A DNA stretch of 64,000 nucleotides from Cetobacterium sp050033475 (GTDB lineage Bacteria; Fusobacteriota; Fusobacteriia; Fusobacteriales; Fusobacteriaceae), in contig NZ_CP188324.1 of assembly GCF_050033475.1 (NCBI RefSeq), positions 1-64,000 of the forward strand. The letters run 5' to 3'. Within the stretch, counting starts at the first letter, position 1. Each line of letters begins with the position of its first letter. A program made the position numbers and the translations under genes. The notes below the pieces were generated by a model. It ran no database searches and was not told the origin of the DNA. It saw only the letters and a program-made list of their open reading frames with translations. Positions 17,985-27,994 of this stretch are shown piece by piece.

Positions 17985-18911
17985 CTATAAAACTCTAAAA
18001 TCAAAAATCTCCGTGAAATCTTCTAAAAATTTTGTTCCAGCAAGTGGATTTCCTTTTTCATCTAAGGCTGGAGAATAAATTCCTATTCCTAATTTTCCAG
18101 GAACTACTGAAACTATTCCTCCACCAACACCACTTTTAGAAGGTAATCCAACTTTAACAGCAAATTCACCAGATTTATCATACATACCACATGTAAACAT
18201 TAGAGTTTTTATAATTCTTATTATTTTATAGGGAACTAATTGTTCTCCTGTACTTGTTGCTCCATTTCTCGCTAAAAATAATCCTAATTTTGCTATATTT
18301 CTAGCAGTCACTTCGATGGAACATTGTTTAAAATAGATATCTAAAGCTTCTTCTACATCACCTTTAATTATCCCTTCACTTTTTAAAAAATATCCCATAG
18401 AACGATTTCTATTTCCAGTTTCAGATTCTCCTATATAAATTTTATAGTTAACATCAATTTGATCATCTTCTACTATTTGTCTAAAGAAATCTAAAAGTCT
18501 TTGAAATTTATGTCTTCCATCATCACCTTTGATCATAGATGAAACAGCTATCGCTCCAGCATTAATCATTGGATTATATGGTTTTTTTCTACTAGAAGTT
18601 TCAAGTTTTCTAATAGAATTAAATGGATCTCCACTTGGTTCCATTCCAACTTTTGAAAAAACATAGTCACTACCATTATCTAAAAGTGCTAACATCAATG
18701 TCACTATTTTAGAAATACTTTGAATTGTAAATTTCTTTTCATAATCTCCAATACAATATTCGTTGTTATCCATATCTAATATACATACTCCAAAATCATT
18801 TGGATTTGCTTTATCTAATTCAGGAATATAATTAGCAACTTTTCCTAATTGACAAAAAGATTTATTTTTTTCTACAAGTTCAGTTAAATTTAATGTTTTT
18901 AAAGCCTCCAT
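17985..18911 (-). CDS. glsA: Glutaminase
   Basis: 308 residues, full length for the bacterial serine-dependent glutaminase family, converting glutamine to glutamate and ammonia. The beta-lactamase-like S-x-x-K motif is Ser65-Ile-Ser-Lys68 in FTIQSISKIV. Further family motifs are EPSGDPFNS, PYNPMINAGAI, GIGIYSPALDEKGN and SGVGGGI. AGGAGG precedes the ATG. With the adjacent symporter it forms a two-gene unit that takes up glutamine and hydrolyses it in the cytoplasm. Confidence 0.93.
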   Translation of the reverse strand: MEALKTLNLTELVEKNKSFCQLGKVANYIPELDKANPNDFGVCILDMDNNEYCIGDYEKKFTIQSISKIVTLMLALLDNGSDYVFSKVGMEPSGDPFNSIRKLETSSRKKPYNPMINAGAIAVSSMIKGDDGRHKFQRLLDFFRQIVEDDQIDVNYKIYIGESETGNRNRSMGYFLKSEGIIKGDVEEALDIYFKQCSIEVTARNIAKLGLFLARNGATSTGEQLVPYKIIRIIKTLMFTCGMYDKSGEFAVKVGLPSKSGVGGGIVSVVPGKLGIGIYSPALDEKGNPLAGTKFLEDFTEIFDFRVL

Positions 18912-19434
18912 TTGTTCCTCCTGTTTTATTTGATAACTTTATTAGTATAATCAGAACTCTTTATCTTATAAAAGTATACCTTATAAAATATTGCACAGTA
19001 AGAGATATTGACTTTTTGAATAAAATATACAGTATCTATATATTTTATCAATTAATTTAAAAAAGTCAAATAAAAAATTAAAAATGACACAATTAAAAAA
19101 ATTATTTATTAGATTTATTAATTTTAATTATAAGAGATTCTATTAAAATTTAGGTATAAAAGTATGACTGAGTTGAAAATAATAAAAATTGGAAATAGTT
19201 TTTAAAACCTTATAAAATAAGGGTTTTAATAGATTCGTGTATGAACAAAAAATTTAGAATTTTTCCAACAGCTGAATTTATGAGTATTCTAAAAAAATAT
19301 AAAAAGAAAAAAATAATTTTTTTATTCTATGTTCCATAATTTTGTAAAAAAATATAAAAAATTTATATATATTTAAATAATAGTATATTCAATTACTTCT
19401 AAGATACAAAATAGAATTTTAGCACTTATAATAG
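18912..19434. other. Intergenic region between the glutaminase gene and fimbrial operon end
   Basis: About 520 AT-rich bases without a supported gene. It must contain the glutaminase promoter; TATACT boxes occur on the minus strand near 18945 and 18975, with poor -35 matches. An imperfect hairpin (AAAACCTTA / TAAGGGTTTT) lies around 19203-19230. A short plus-strand reading frame near 19240 is too short and lacks a ribosome binding site. Confidence 0.4.
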
Positions 19435-19475
19435 AAAAACCACCCTATTTTTATTATAAAATAGGGTGGTTTTTA
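19435..19475. terminator. Strong bidirectional terminator past the fimbrial operon
   Basis: A 17-bp perfect stem (19435-19451 with 19458-19474) with CCACCCTA in its core and a TATTAT loop. The A and T tracts at either edge are part of the stem ends. It closes the minus-strand fimbrial operon about 85 bases after its last stop codon. Confidence 0.82.
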
Positions 19476-19559
19476 GATAAATGTCTTTTTAAAAAAAGAA
19501 CACAGAACATTTTAATCATACAATGAATATTATCCTTCGTCAAAGTAGAAACGAAAATA

Positions 19560-22500
19560 TTATTCTTTAACTTCTATATTTATCATCAATCTGTTCTTAT
19601 ATATACCAGGTGCAGTATCTGGGGATGTATCTAAAGTCCCTAATACCTCAACCTTATATTTTTTCTTATCGTTAGAAGTTAAAATTGAATGTAAATTTTT
19701 TACTATAATTTTATTTTTAGGATTTATATCTCCTACATCATTTTTCATATGTAAAGGTAATATGTTCTTGTCTAATGAAACATTAATATTTGTATCCTCT
19801 GAAGTTTCAAATTCAATATATCCTTCTCCAGAAATATTTTTTTGACCTTGAATAATTTGTCCAAAATCCATTATTTGTTTATCTATAATTCTAAAGAAAG
19901 TATCTGGGGGCAAAATAGTTAATTCATGCTCACATAATAATCTTCCTTTGGCATTATTTTCTCTGATTTCAATAGTAATTTTGTTATCTACACTGCTATT
20001 ATTTTTCCATGATTTTAAAGCCAATCCAATATCTCCATTTTGAACTTCTATTGACATTTTTAAATTATGATTGACTGTAAAATTTTGAGAGTCTAAAGTT
20101 TTATTTGAAATTAATCCTTCATATAAAGGGCCTGTTGATTGCCTAATTATTAAATAATTATTAGAGTTCAATTTTAATAATCCATTACCTGAAGAGTTAA
20201 TTATTTCAGCACGATTCTTATATTTGCTAATAGAGTCATTTTGAGCAAAAGATAATTCTTCATTACTTGTTATTGGTAATCCTTTAAAGAATATATATTT
20301 CCCTGCGACATAAGAATTTTTAAATTTAATTGTACTCTGACCATGTAATTCATTTTGAGATTTAATGATTACTTTAGGGATTATTTCCTTATAAAATCCT
20401 TTTCTACCAATTGCTAAAATATAATTATTTTCATCGACTGAAGATAAGTCATAGTTTTTATCAGTTAAAAAATCTGAATCAATTTCAAAATTATTATTTC
20501 TTGGTAATTTTTCAGGAAGTTCTAAGTAAAGTTTTAATTTTTCACCTTTGGAAGAATTACTATAAATATGTTCTTTCTCAATGTAAATTTTTGCCTTTTT
20601 ATCAAAAATTTCATTGGTTGAACTATTTTTTAATTGAACCTCTTTGGTCTTAAATTTTATTCCATCTAAATCATCATTATTTTTGGTAATTTCTGTATCT
20701 AAATTTTTTAGTTGTATTTCTCCTAATGAATAGGTTCTTGTATCATTTTTTCTTATTATTGATATTTCAGAACTTTTTAATTTTATTGAAGACTTTTCAT
20801 TATCATAATATATATAAGGATCTAATTCTGGTAAATTTACAGTATATTGCACATAATTATATAAATTTACACCTTCATAAGTATAGTATTTCATTAGAAT
20901 TGTTTCTTGAGAATTTTTAAAATTCCAATTTTTTATATTAAAAAAAGTATTTCCTGTGGGATCGTGAGTTACATTAAAAATATTTCCATCTCCACAATCA
21001 AGTTCATTTGGATTTATTAAAGAAGATTGATTATTAATAATGGCTTCTGTTTTATCTTTAATACCATTATTAAAGGGTCTTAAAGTTCCATCTATACTAA
21101 CATCGCTATTATAATTTTTTTGATTAACATAGGATTTATTATTTATACATAAATTATCTTTTATTAAAGGATAATCTTTAGAATAATTTAATTGAATTTT
21201 TTCTGGTTCAAAAGGTAAAAAATGCAAATCAATTCTTGCTTTTATTTCTGATAAAAATGCTCCTTCTATTGAATCCTCAATTCCTACTTTTAATAGAGTG
21301 TCTTCCTGATTATTACTGTACAAATGATATACAGTTTCTTTATTATCTTTAATTAATTGTTTAATTTTATTGTAAGGAATTTTTAATATTATTTCAGGAG
21401 TATAGTTTGAATCTGTTTGTAATATCTGCTTTTCACCATTTTTAAATGTTACATTTACTTTAATTTTATTTTCTCCATTACTTATATAAAAATTATCTGC
21501 TAAAATCATCTTAGGAATATCATTTGTGCTAAGTCCTAAAATAGATGTATTCATTTTATTGAAATAAACATTTCCTAATACCATTTCGATATCTTTATCA
21601 CCATCTTTTTTTTCAATATATTCATCTACTTCTCTAGAAGAAGTTCCATTGATATTAAATGTTGAAGCAGTATTGTTATAAAGCCAGTTTCCTTCAAACG
21701 GTTTTAATTTTATTAATTCATGTGTAATACTTCTTACTCCATCAAGTCTGGTATATTCATATTTTAATTTTAGTTCTCTTGACTTATGAGAAATTCTATA
21801 TCCATAAATATCCAAACCATATTGATTTGGATATTGTGGATTTTTAATAAAACCAAATTCAAAATCATCTTGACTTATAGTAACATCTTCTAAAGATTTA
21901 TTCCCTACTAATTTATTTTCTCCATTATATAAAAGAATACCAGTTAAATCATCCGTATTTTCTACTGGTAAAAAACCATTATATGCATATTCGACTTCTC
22001 CATTTTTTAAAACTCCTCCACCTATAAATTGATTTAAAAGTGGTAAATTATAAATATCTGTAGACGTTTCTGTTTCCTCTATTTTTAAATTTTTTACAAT
22101 TTTATAAGTAAATCCAGGTTTAAAATTCTTTTTACCCTTACAGTAAGTTATTTCTAAAGGAAACCACCAAATAGTCACATTAACATTATCACCATGAGGA
22201 TACCATTCCTTTAAAAGATTTACAGTAATTGGTGGCAATAAAGAATTATTAATAACTCCATTTATTGGTTTTATTTTATTTAATTCAGTTTCTGAAATTT
22301 TAAAATTAGAACTACTTTCCTCTCTTCTATTGTTCATTCCTGTTTGAACTTCATAATTAGACAATTTATTAAAACCGATATCATCAGTTGCAAAATTTTC
22401 TATACTATAAGATCCTGTAGGTGATTGCTTATTAGTTATAGTAACATCTCTATCTATTGGAGAATTTCCATCATTACCCCAAAAATCAGGAATATCTATT

Positions 22501-23579
22501 GAAGATGAAAGACTTTTATTTTGAAAATGGCTCATAACATCTCCTGAATTTACATATAAATTTATGGTAATTGTTTCCAATGTTTGATTATTTTTATTAT
22601 AGACAATTAAATCAAAGGATTCTAATTCAGATTGAGATACTTCACTATTTTTTTTAACATTAATTTCTATTCCTGAAAAATCATTATAAATATATGATTT
22701 TAAAGTGAAATACTTAGTAGTTACTTTAATCCCTTCTCTATGATTTTTGCTAAAAGTATCTTGTAATTGCTCAATTGAATTAATATTTCTACTACTTTGT
22801 CCTTGAACATATGTAGAAGGTAAAAATACATGTTTTAATGGAGCTTCTGAAAAATCAAATACAGATCCTTCTTCAGTTTTAAATACCCCTCCCCTAGCAT
22901 TTTCTGGAGGAGTAACTGTATCTTGAGGTCTAACTAAAATTTCTCCAGATGAATTTTTATCATAATTAAATACTAAATTCAAATCATCTTGAAACTCCTT
23001 ATCAAAAAGCCATATATTTAAAGTACTATGCACAGGGTTATTAACTGTATCTATTTCTTCTCTAGGTTGTCCCTTATAGATTTCCTTTACATTATTATTT
23101 TCATCAAGCACAGCTAAATATATATCACTAGGTATATTATTATAAGCAACTTTCAATACTTTTCTTCCATTTTCATCATTCTGAGGAATAGTATTATAAA
23201 TAAATTCATTATTATTTATCAAATTACTTCTGACCATTAAACATTGATTATGAATTTTATTTAAATTATTATTTAAAGGAAGCTCTTTTAAAGAGCCTCC
23301 TACATATGTTTTTTCATTGTCATTTATTTTTATATTATTTTTTTCAAAATTAAAAGTTATAAGTTTATTTTCTTTATCTAAAGAATACTCTATTTTTTTA
23401 CTTTTTATTTTAGTTATAGATAATTTTAATTCAGCTTTTTCTTTATATTGTTTTTTAGTTTCAATAGTTGTTATTTTAGCCTTGGGATTGTCAATTATCA
23501 ATTCATGAGGTATTTTATTTTCTCCAAATGCAAAATTTATAGCAAGAATAAAATAAATAAAATACACTATCTTTTTCAT
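19560..23579 (-). CDS. Very large fimbrial tip adhesin / terminal subunit of the chaperone-usher operon
   Basis: 1339 residues with a Sec signal peptide (about 1-19, ending AFG). No enzyme motif is visible. The chain is rich in beta-strand-like segments with many Asn, Lys, Ser and Gly residues, consistent with multiple Ig-like or adhesin domains. The C-terminal 30 residues (APGIYKNRLMINIEVKE) resemble the last strand of a pilin domain, which would be stabilised by donor-strand pairing, and match the end of the small subunit encoded at 24028-24573. Position as last gene of the usher operon and size suggest the tip adhesin. The receptor is unknown. It lies 8 bases after the preceding gene. Confidence 0.72.
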   Translation of the reverse strand: MKKIVYFIYFILAINFAFGENKIPHELIIDNPKAKITTIETKKQYKEKAELKLSITKIKSKKIEYSLDKENKLITFNFEKNNIKINDNEKTYVGGSLKELPLNNNLNKIHNQCLMVRSNLINNNEFIYNTIPQNDENGRKVLKVAYNNIPSDIYLAVLDENNNVKEIYKGQPREEIDTVNNPVHSTLNIWLFDKEFQDDLNLVFNYDKNSSGEILVRPQDTVTPPENARGGVFKTEEGSVFDFSEAPLKHVFLPSTYVQGQSSRNINSIEQLQDTFSKNHREGIKVTTKYFTLKSYIYNDFSGIEINVKKNSEVSQSELESFDLIVYNKNNQTLETITINLYVNSGDVMSHFQNKSLSSSIDIPDFWGNDGNSPIDRDVTITNKQSPTGSYSIENFATDDIGFNKLSNYEVQTGMNNRREESSSNFKISETELNKIKPINGVINNSLLPPITVNLLKEWYPHGDNVNVTIWWFPLEITYCKGKKNFKPGFTYKIVKNLKIEETETSTDIYNLPLLNQFIGGGVLKNGEVEYAYNGFLPVENTDDLTGILLYNGENKLVGNKSLEDVTISQDDFEFGFIKNPQYPNQYGLDIYGYRISHKSRELKLKYEYTRLDGVRSITHELIKLKPFEGNWLYNNTASTFNINGTSSREVDEYIEKKDGDKDIEMVLGNVYFNKMNTSILGLSTNDIPKMILADNFYISNGENKIKVNVTFKNGEKQILQTDSNYTPEIILKIPYNKIKQLIKDNKETVYHLYSNNQEDTLLKVGIEDSIEGAFLSEIKARIDLHFLPFEPEKIQLNYSKDYPLIKDNLCINNKSYVNQKNYNSDVSIDGTLRPFNNGIKDKTEAIINNQSSLINPNELDCGDGNIFNVTHDPTGNTFFNIKNWNFKNSQETILMKYYTYEGVNLYNYVQYTVNLPELDPYIYYDNEKSSIKLKSSEISIIRKNDTRTYSLGEIQLKNLDTEITKNNDDLDGIKFKTKEVQLKNSSTNEIFDKKAKIYIEKEHIYSNSSKGEKLKLYLELPEKLPRNNNFEIDSDFLTDKNYDLSSVDENNYILAIGRKGFYKEIIPKVIIKSQNELHGQSTIKFKNSYVAGKYIFFKGLPITSNEELSFAQNDSISKYKNRAEIINSSGNGLLKLNSNNYLIIRQSTGPLYEGLISNKTLDSQNFTVNHNLKMSIEVQNGDIGLALKSWKNNSSVDNKITIEIRENNAKGRLLCEHELTILPPDTFFRIIDKQIMDFGQIIQGQKNISGEGYIEFETSEDTNINVSLDKNILPLHMKNDVGDINPKNKIIVKNLHSILTSNDKKKYKVEVLGTLDTSPDTAPGIYKNRLMINIEVKE

Positions 23580-23587
23580 TTTGCCTC

Positions 23588-24025
23588 CTATTTTTCTAGT
23601 TTTCCATATTGCGAAACAATAATAGGAACATAGCCTATATAATCTCCCTCAACAATTTCAGGATCTTCATTATAATTTCTAAAGTTATCCTTACTTAATT
23701 TTGCATAAAAGGGAACTTGAATAGTTTCTCTATCTATAATAATTTCTTTTGTTCCCTTATCCATATAGTATTCATCTATCTTGACCCATTTTTTTCTATT
23801 AGTCATAAGTCCTCTTTCAGGAAATAAAAATACTAATTTTTTTCCACAATCTTCCTTTAAATCATCTGTTTGAATTTGTAAAATACCCTTTCCAATAACT
23901 TCATCAGAAGCTAATCCTTGGGTATTTATGTCTGAAAATCTCAAAGGTTGAAATATTTTTATATGAATATTTCCATAGGCTAAAATATTACAAAATAAAA
24001 ATAATAAAAATAATTTTTTTACCAT
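23588..24025 (-). CDS. Minor fimbrial subunit-like secreted protein
   Basis: 145 residues: signal peptide about 1-18 (ending AYG), then a small beta-rich domain (IHIKIFQPLRFSDINTQ, GKGILQIQTDD, KEIIIDRETIQVPFYAKLS). Two bases separate it from the upstream subunit gene and eight from the adhesin gene. I do not recognise a family. Location and size suggest a minor pilin or adaptor between shaft and tip. Confidence 0.6.
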   Translation of the reverse strand: MVKKLFLLFLFCNILAYGNIHIKIFQPLRFSDINTQGLASDEVIGKGILQIQTDDLKEDCGKKLVFLFPERGLMTNRKKWVKIDEYYMDKGTKEIIIDRETIQVPFYAKLSKDNFRNYNEDPEIVEGDYIGYVPIIVSQYGKLEK

Positions 24026-24027
24026 TG

Positions 24028-24573
24028 CTACTCCTTAACTTCTATAGTCATATAAATTGTTTTTTTATGAGTTCCTTCCTTAGAAATATTTCCTCCGTCA
24101 ATAGTAATATAATTTTCTTTAACAATTTTGCTATTAATAAAATCTGGAGAATATATTTTGGTATCAATTTTTCCATCATGATCAATATCGATATTTGTTT
24201 CACTATATTTAATTTTGTAGTAATTTTCTTTATCGGGCTTTTTATTTAATTCTATTTCAAAGGGTATTTTTTCCTTTTCATCATCAATTACTAAAGCATT
24301 TATTTCTATATCTGATATTATTTCTAAAGGCACAACTACATTAACTTTTTCTTCTAACATAACCGTAGTATTTTTTTCTAACTTTCGTTTTCCTAATATA
24401 TTTCCATCACTATCTTTCTCAACTAAATCTTGAGATGGAAGTCCTGGAAGTTTAGGAACTTCACTTTTATCTATTTTGGGCAATTTATCCATAATATTTG
24501 GATCTAAAATATCCCCATAAGATATAATACTGGTTAAAATTAATATAAATATTAATAAATTTATCCTAACCAT
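24028..24573 (-). CDS. Minor fimbrial subunit-like secreted protein with pilin-type C-terminal strand
   Basis: 181 residues. Signal peptide about 1-19, then a short Pro-rich segment (DKLPKIDKSEVPKLPGLPSQ) and a beta-rich domain ending GTHKKTIYMTIEVKE. The final strand matches that of the 1339-residue adhesin (MINIEVKE), as expected if both are handled by the same chaperone and usher. The gene overlaps the 3' end of the usher gene by 13 bases. It is a candidate minor pilin or assembly initiator. Confidence 0.62.
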   Translation of the reverse strand: MVRINLLIFILILTSIISYGDILDPNIMDKLPKIDKSEVPKLPGLPSQDLVEKDSDGNILGKRKLEKNTTVMLEEKVNVVVPLEIISDIEINALVIDDEKEKIPFEIELNKKPDKENYYKIKYSETNIDIDHDGKIDTKIYSPDFINSKIVKENYITIDGGNISKEGTHKKTIYMTIEVKE

Positions 24574-27215
24574 TCTTCACTTCCCTCTTTATTCATTGTT
24601 ATTTTTTGACTAGAAACATCAAAGTTAATTATATTATCATCCTCATTATTTACATATTTAAGTTGAACAACTTTATTAACTCCTCTTATATTCATATCTC
24701 CACCTATATAAATTACTTCTATAAAATATTTTTTTGGAAATAATCCACTTACTTCAAATACTCCTGTTTCATCTGGCATAGTTGTTTCAATTATTTTTCC
24801 ATTCAAATCTTTTATTCTTACTAGTAAATTTTCATAAGTTCTAATTTTATCTTCTGGAGTCTTTTTAAAGCTATCTTCAATATTAACTATTCCAGTCAGT
24901 GTAACCATTGGTTTCACAGGAATATAAGCTGTTAATGTTGAAGCAGATCTTCCTTCTATAACTATTTTATTTCCTCCTAAAACAAAGGATGGCTTTCTTA
25001 TAGTAGGTTTTAAATCGTAAACGATATGATTTGGTATTCCATAAAAATATCCTTCACCATTATTATCTGTAACTATTTTTTTATCACCAATATTAACAAC
25101 AACATTGTTTACTGGAATTTCTCCCTCATCATATTTATTATTATTATTCATATCTATAAAGGTTTTAATTTTTACTCTAGAACTATCCATACTATCTATT
25201 TCAGTTAAAGGATGTTTTAAATCTATGATTCTATCCAATCCAAATTTATATTCTCTAGTTCCATTTTTATCACCAAAGAAATCAAAACTGAATAAATTAT
25301 CATATTGAATACTAAATTTAAAAGTAAATAAATCTTTATTTAATTCAGAATAAGAAGCTGTAAATGTATAATCTACCATTCCATTTCCACTATTAAAAAT
25401 AGAAAAACTAGTCTCATAATCTTTTCCATCATTTAACCATTTATTTTCCAGCCTTGTACTAAATGCTCTAAATCCATTATAATAAAAATTCAATCCGTAG
25501 GATGTTTTATCTTTTTGAGAGTTTCTATACTCTGCAGAAATTAATAAATCCTTTATAGACTTACTATAATCAGCAGTAAAAACACCATTTTTTCTATATT
25601 TATTCAATTGGTCTTCAACTTTTTCATAGTCATATTGCAATTCTAAACTTCTTAAGGGGGTATATTTTACTGAATATTCCTGTCTATTTTTTTCATCATA
25701 ATATTTCCCACTCTCTTTATTTTTAATTTTAAATCTAAATTTATCTATGTCTATTTGACTCAATACATCATATGAATATTTATCATGTAAATTTTTCCCA
25801 TTAGTATTGTCTTTAATTTTATTCCAAACCTTATCAGACCCTACCACTACAGTATATGGGAAATTATAAATAAAATTACTATATACTCCTTCTAATCTAG
25901 TACTATCTATATATTTATAATCTTTATTTATATATTGAGGTTCTCTTCTGTATCCAAATCCCAATGTTAAATTATTAGTAAGACCATAATATACATTACT
26001 ATAACTTCTTATTTTGGAAGATGCTTCATCTTCTCTTAAGTTAACATCATATTCTATTTGTCCTTTATTTTGTTGATTATAATCACTGGTTGTATTTATA
26101 GTTTTTTCATATATTTTTCCATTTGGTTCATAAACTTTTAAAGTATATTCTCTGTCTGATTTAATTTCTGAATTTTTAAATTCTACAAAACCATCCTTAG
26201 AATCTTCTATAGCAATGGGAATTCCTAAATATAAAAGTTCAACTCTACTTCCGATTGGAACATTTTCTCTTATAATATATGTTTTATCACTACCTATTAT
26301 ATATCCCTTATCTTTTTTAAAAGATAAACCTAATTCTCTTGATTTGCCATATCCACTTTGATAACTTCCTAATTCTAATGTGTGTTTTTCCCAAAGATTA
26401 TCATATCTTAAATATGTATCTCCTAGAACGTTATTTTTTAAATCATAACTTGTGGTTAAATTTCCATATAAAGTTGCTCCTTGGTATTCTAAATTTCCAT
26501 CCCAATCGCTTTTATATTTCTTTCCTTCAGTTCCTTTTCTATATATTTGATCCAATTGAACTCTCATATATCCTAATTCAAATAATTTAAGTTGATTGGT
26601 ATAATAAAGTTCCTTTGAACTTGAAGATTCCTTTAAAATATCCTTTGTTTGTCCTAATCGTACTGCAATATCTTCTGGTGAATTAAAATTTAATATCAAT
26701 TTTAACTTATAGTTATCATCATCTATTCTTAAGGAATTTAAAAATAATCTTTCAAATATTTTTTTCGATAAATAAATTTCATTATCTTTTTTAAAACATT
26801 GCTCCTTTGTAAAATTATTTATAATAATTTGATCTTTTTCCTTAATAAATTTATCTTTAAAATTAATTTCAATATTTTTTAAACTATCACCTAAAGAAAT
26901 TTCTATTTTTTCTGGAGTTTCTTTATAATTTGTAAAATCAATACTTTCTAAAAAGTTTTTTAAAGGAAAGTATAAAATTTCTCCCTCCTTTAATAATTGA
27001 AATTTATCATTTTTTAATTCTCCATTTACAATTAGCTCATAAAAACTTTTTCCGTTTTCTAGTTGAGATTGTCCAGACAAGATATCATAGTCTTCCTGAG
27101 ATATAACACCAATTTTTCTCAAATGTTCCAATTGTCCTTTATCTATATCTTGAGAAAATACACTAAAATTTATTATTAAAAATACTCCCATCCATTTTAA
27201 TACAAATTTTTTCAT
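24561..27215 (-). CDS. Outer-membrane fimbrial usher
   Basis: 884 residues with a signal peptide (about 1-21). The N-terminal 200 residues contain FYELIVNGE and a capping-type domain. A long stretch of short alternating strands with tyrosine-rich ends (GNLEYQGATLYGNLTTSYDL, TLELGSYQSGYGKSRELG, FRIKNKESGKYYDE) forms the barrel. An EYTLKVYEPNGK segment looks like the plug/middle domain, and near the C-terminus IDMNNNNKYDEGEIPVNNV and a GYFYGIPNH segment form SdrD-B or carboxypeptidase-regulatory-like Ig domains. The layout fits alternate (alpha/CS1, CooC/TcfC-like) ushers better than FimD. It exports and polymerises subunits delivered by the two chaperones. A 2-base gap separates it from the second chaperone gene. 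Confidence 0.78.
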   Translation of the reverse strand: MKKFVLKWMGVFLIINFSVFSQDIDKGQLEHLRKIGVISQEDYDILSGQSQLENGKSFYELIVNGELKNDKFQLLKEGEILYFPLKNFLESIDFTNYKETPEKIEISLGDSLKNIEINFKDKFIKEKDQIIINNFTKEQCFKKDNEIYLSKKIFERLFLNSLRIDDDNYKLKLILNFNSPEDIAVRLGQTKDILKESSSSKELYYTNQLKLFELGYMRVQLDQIYRKGTEGKKYKSDWDGNLEYQGATLYGNLTTSYDLKNNVLGDTYLRYDNLWEKHTLELGSYQSGYGKSRELGLSFKKDKGYIIGSDKTYIIRENVPIGSRVELLYLGIPIAIEDSKDGFVEFKNSEIKSDREYTLKVYEPNGKIYEKTINTTSDYNQQNKGQIEYDVNLREDEASSKIRSYSNVYYGLTNNLTLGFGYRREPQYINKDYKYIDSTRLEGVYSNFIYNFPYTVVVGSDKVWNKIKDNTNGKNLHDKYSYDVLSQIDIDKFRFKIKNKESGKYYDEKNRQEYSVKYTPLRSLELQYDYEKVEDQLNKYRKNGVFTADYSKSIKDLLISAEYRNSQKDKTSYGLNFYYNGFRAFSTRLENKWLNDGKDYETSFSIFNSGNGMVDYTFTASYSELNKDLFTFKFSIQYDNLFSFDFFGDKNGTREYKFGLDRIIDLKHPLTEIDSMDSSRVKIKTFIDMNNNNKYDEGEIPVNNVVVNIGDKKIVTDNNGEGYFYGIPNHIVYDLKPTIRKPSFVLGGNKIVIEGRSASTLTAYIPVKPMVTLTGIVNIEDSFKKTPEDKIRTYENLLVRIKDLNGKIIETTMPDETGVFEVSGLFPKKYFIEVIYIGGDMNIRGVNKVVQLKYVNNEDDNIINFDVSSQKITMNKEGSEEWLG

Positions 27216-27217
27216 CC

Positions 27218-27922
27218 TTATTTTTCCCTTTTTATTTTTTCTTTTAAAATTTCATTTCCATTTCTATCTAAACCAATTATTTCTTTAACATCAAAATTTT
27301 TTATATATAAATTTTTCTTATTTTCAAGATTTTTTTTATCACCTACAAATAATCTGTAGCTTCCAATAAATTTTTTATTATTTTTTTTATCAACTAAGTA
27401 TAATTCTACTTTTGTTCTTATTTGTCCTATATTTTCTATTGTTCCACTTATTTTATTATTTTTATCAATTCTAATATTATTTAAAACTACCTGTGGTTTT
27501 AAATCTCCAATATATCCTGCTAATTCTATTTTTAAATTTGTAAACAAATCCACTGCTGATGTAGATTCCAATAATGGGATTGGTATTTCCTTTATTCCTA
27601 AAAATGCTATATATTCCCCTTTTTTCTCATCATTTGGAGCAGTTACTAATAATTTTATTTTTTTACTTTCTCCTGAACGTAAAGTTAAGGATCTAGGATA
27701 AAAATCCATCCATTGACTCATATCATTTTTATTACTTTCTTTTTCACTGTAAATTCTATATCTTAATGTTTTATTTGTTGTATTTGTCAAAGTAAATTCT
27801 TGATATGCCCCTTGACCATCTATTCTTTTATCAAGATATAAAGGCTCTACATTTATATATCCATATGCCATATAATTTAAAGTAAAAATGACCAATAAAA
27901 TAAAATATAATCTTCTCGACAT
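27218..27922 (-). CDS. Periplasmic fimbrial chaperone 2
   Basis: 234 residues from the preferred ATG; a signal peptide ends about residue 21. The PapD-like two-Ig fold is suggested by YQEFTLTNTTNKTLRYRIYSE, MDFYPRSLTLRSGESKKIKL and GEYIAFLGIKEIPIP. It is paralogous to the first chaperone of the operon. The frame opens two codons earlier (27928), but that ATG touches the AAGGAG ribosome binding site, whereas the second ATG at 27922 is properly spaced. It escorts subunits to the usher through the periplasm. Confidence 0.8.
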   Translation of the reverse strand: MSRRLYFILLVIFTLNYMAYGYINVEPLYLDKRIDGQGAYQEFTLTNTTNKTLRYRIYSEKESNKNDMSQWMDFYPRSLTLRSGESKKIKLLVTAPNDEKKGEYIAFLGIKEIPIPLLESTSAVDLFTNLKIELAGYIGDLKPQVVLNNIRIDKNNKISGTIENIGQIRTKVELYLVDKKNNKKFIGSYRLFVGDKKNLENKKNLYIKNFDVKEIIGLDRNGNEILKEKIKREK

Positions 27923-27940
27923 TCCCATCTCCTTTTCTAT

Positions 27941-27973
27941 ATAAAAGGGTAGCTACCCTAAGATAACTACCCT
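27941..27973 (-). terminator. Possible attenuator after the major pilin gene
   Basis: On the minus strand AGGGTAG (27967-27973) can pair with CTACCCT (27946-27952) across a 14-base loop, followed by TTTTATATAG. The right half is also part of a 14-bp palindrome, AGGGTAGCTACCCT. A partial stop here would make more pilin than chaperone 2 and usher. Confidence 0.45.
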
Positions 27974-27994
27974 ATATTATTCTTAATTTCTTTA

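Noticed and set aside
19236..19330. Short plus-strand reading frame in the gap before the fimbrial terminator
   Set aside because: About 25 codons, no ribosome binding site, low-complexity Lys/Phe composition.
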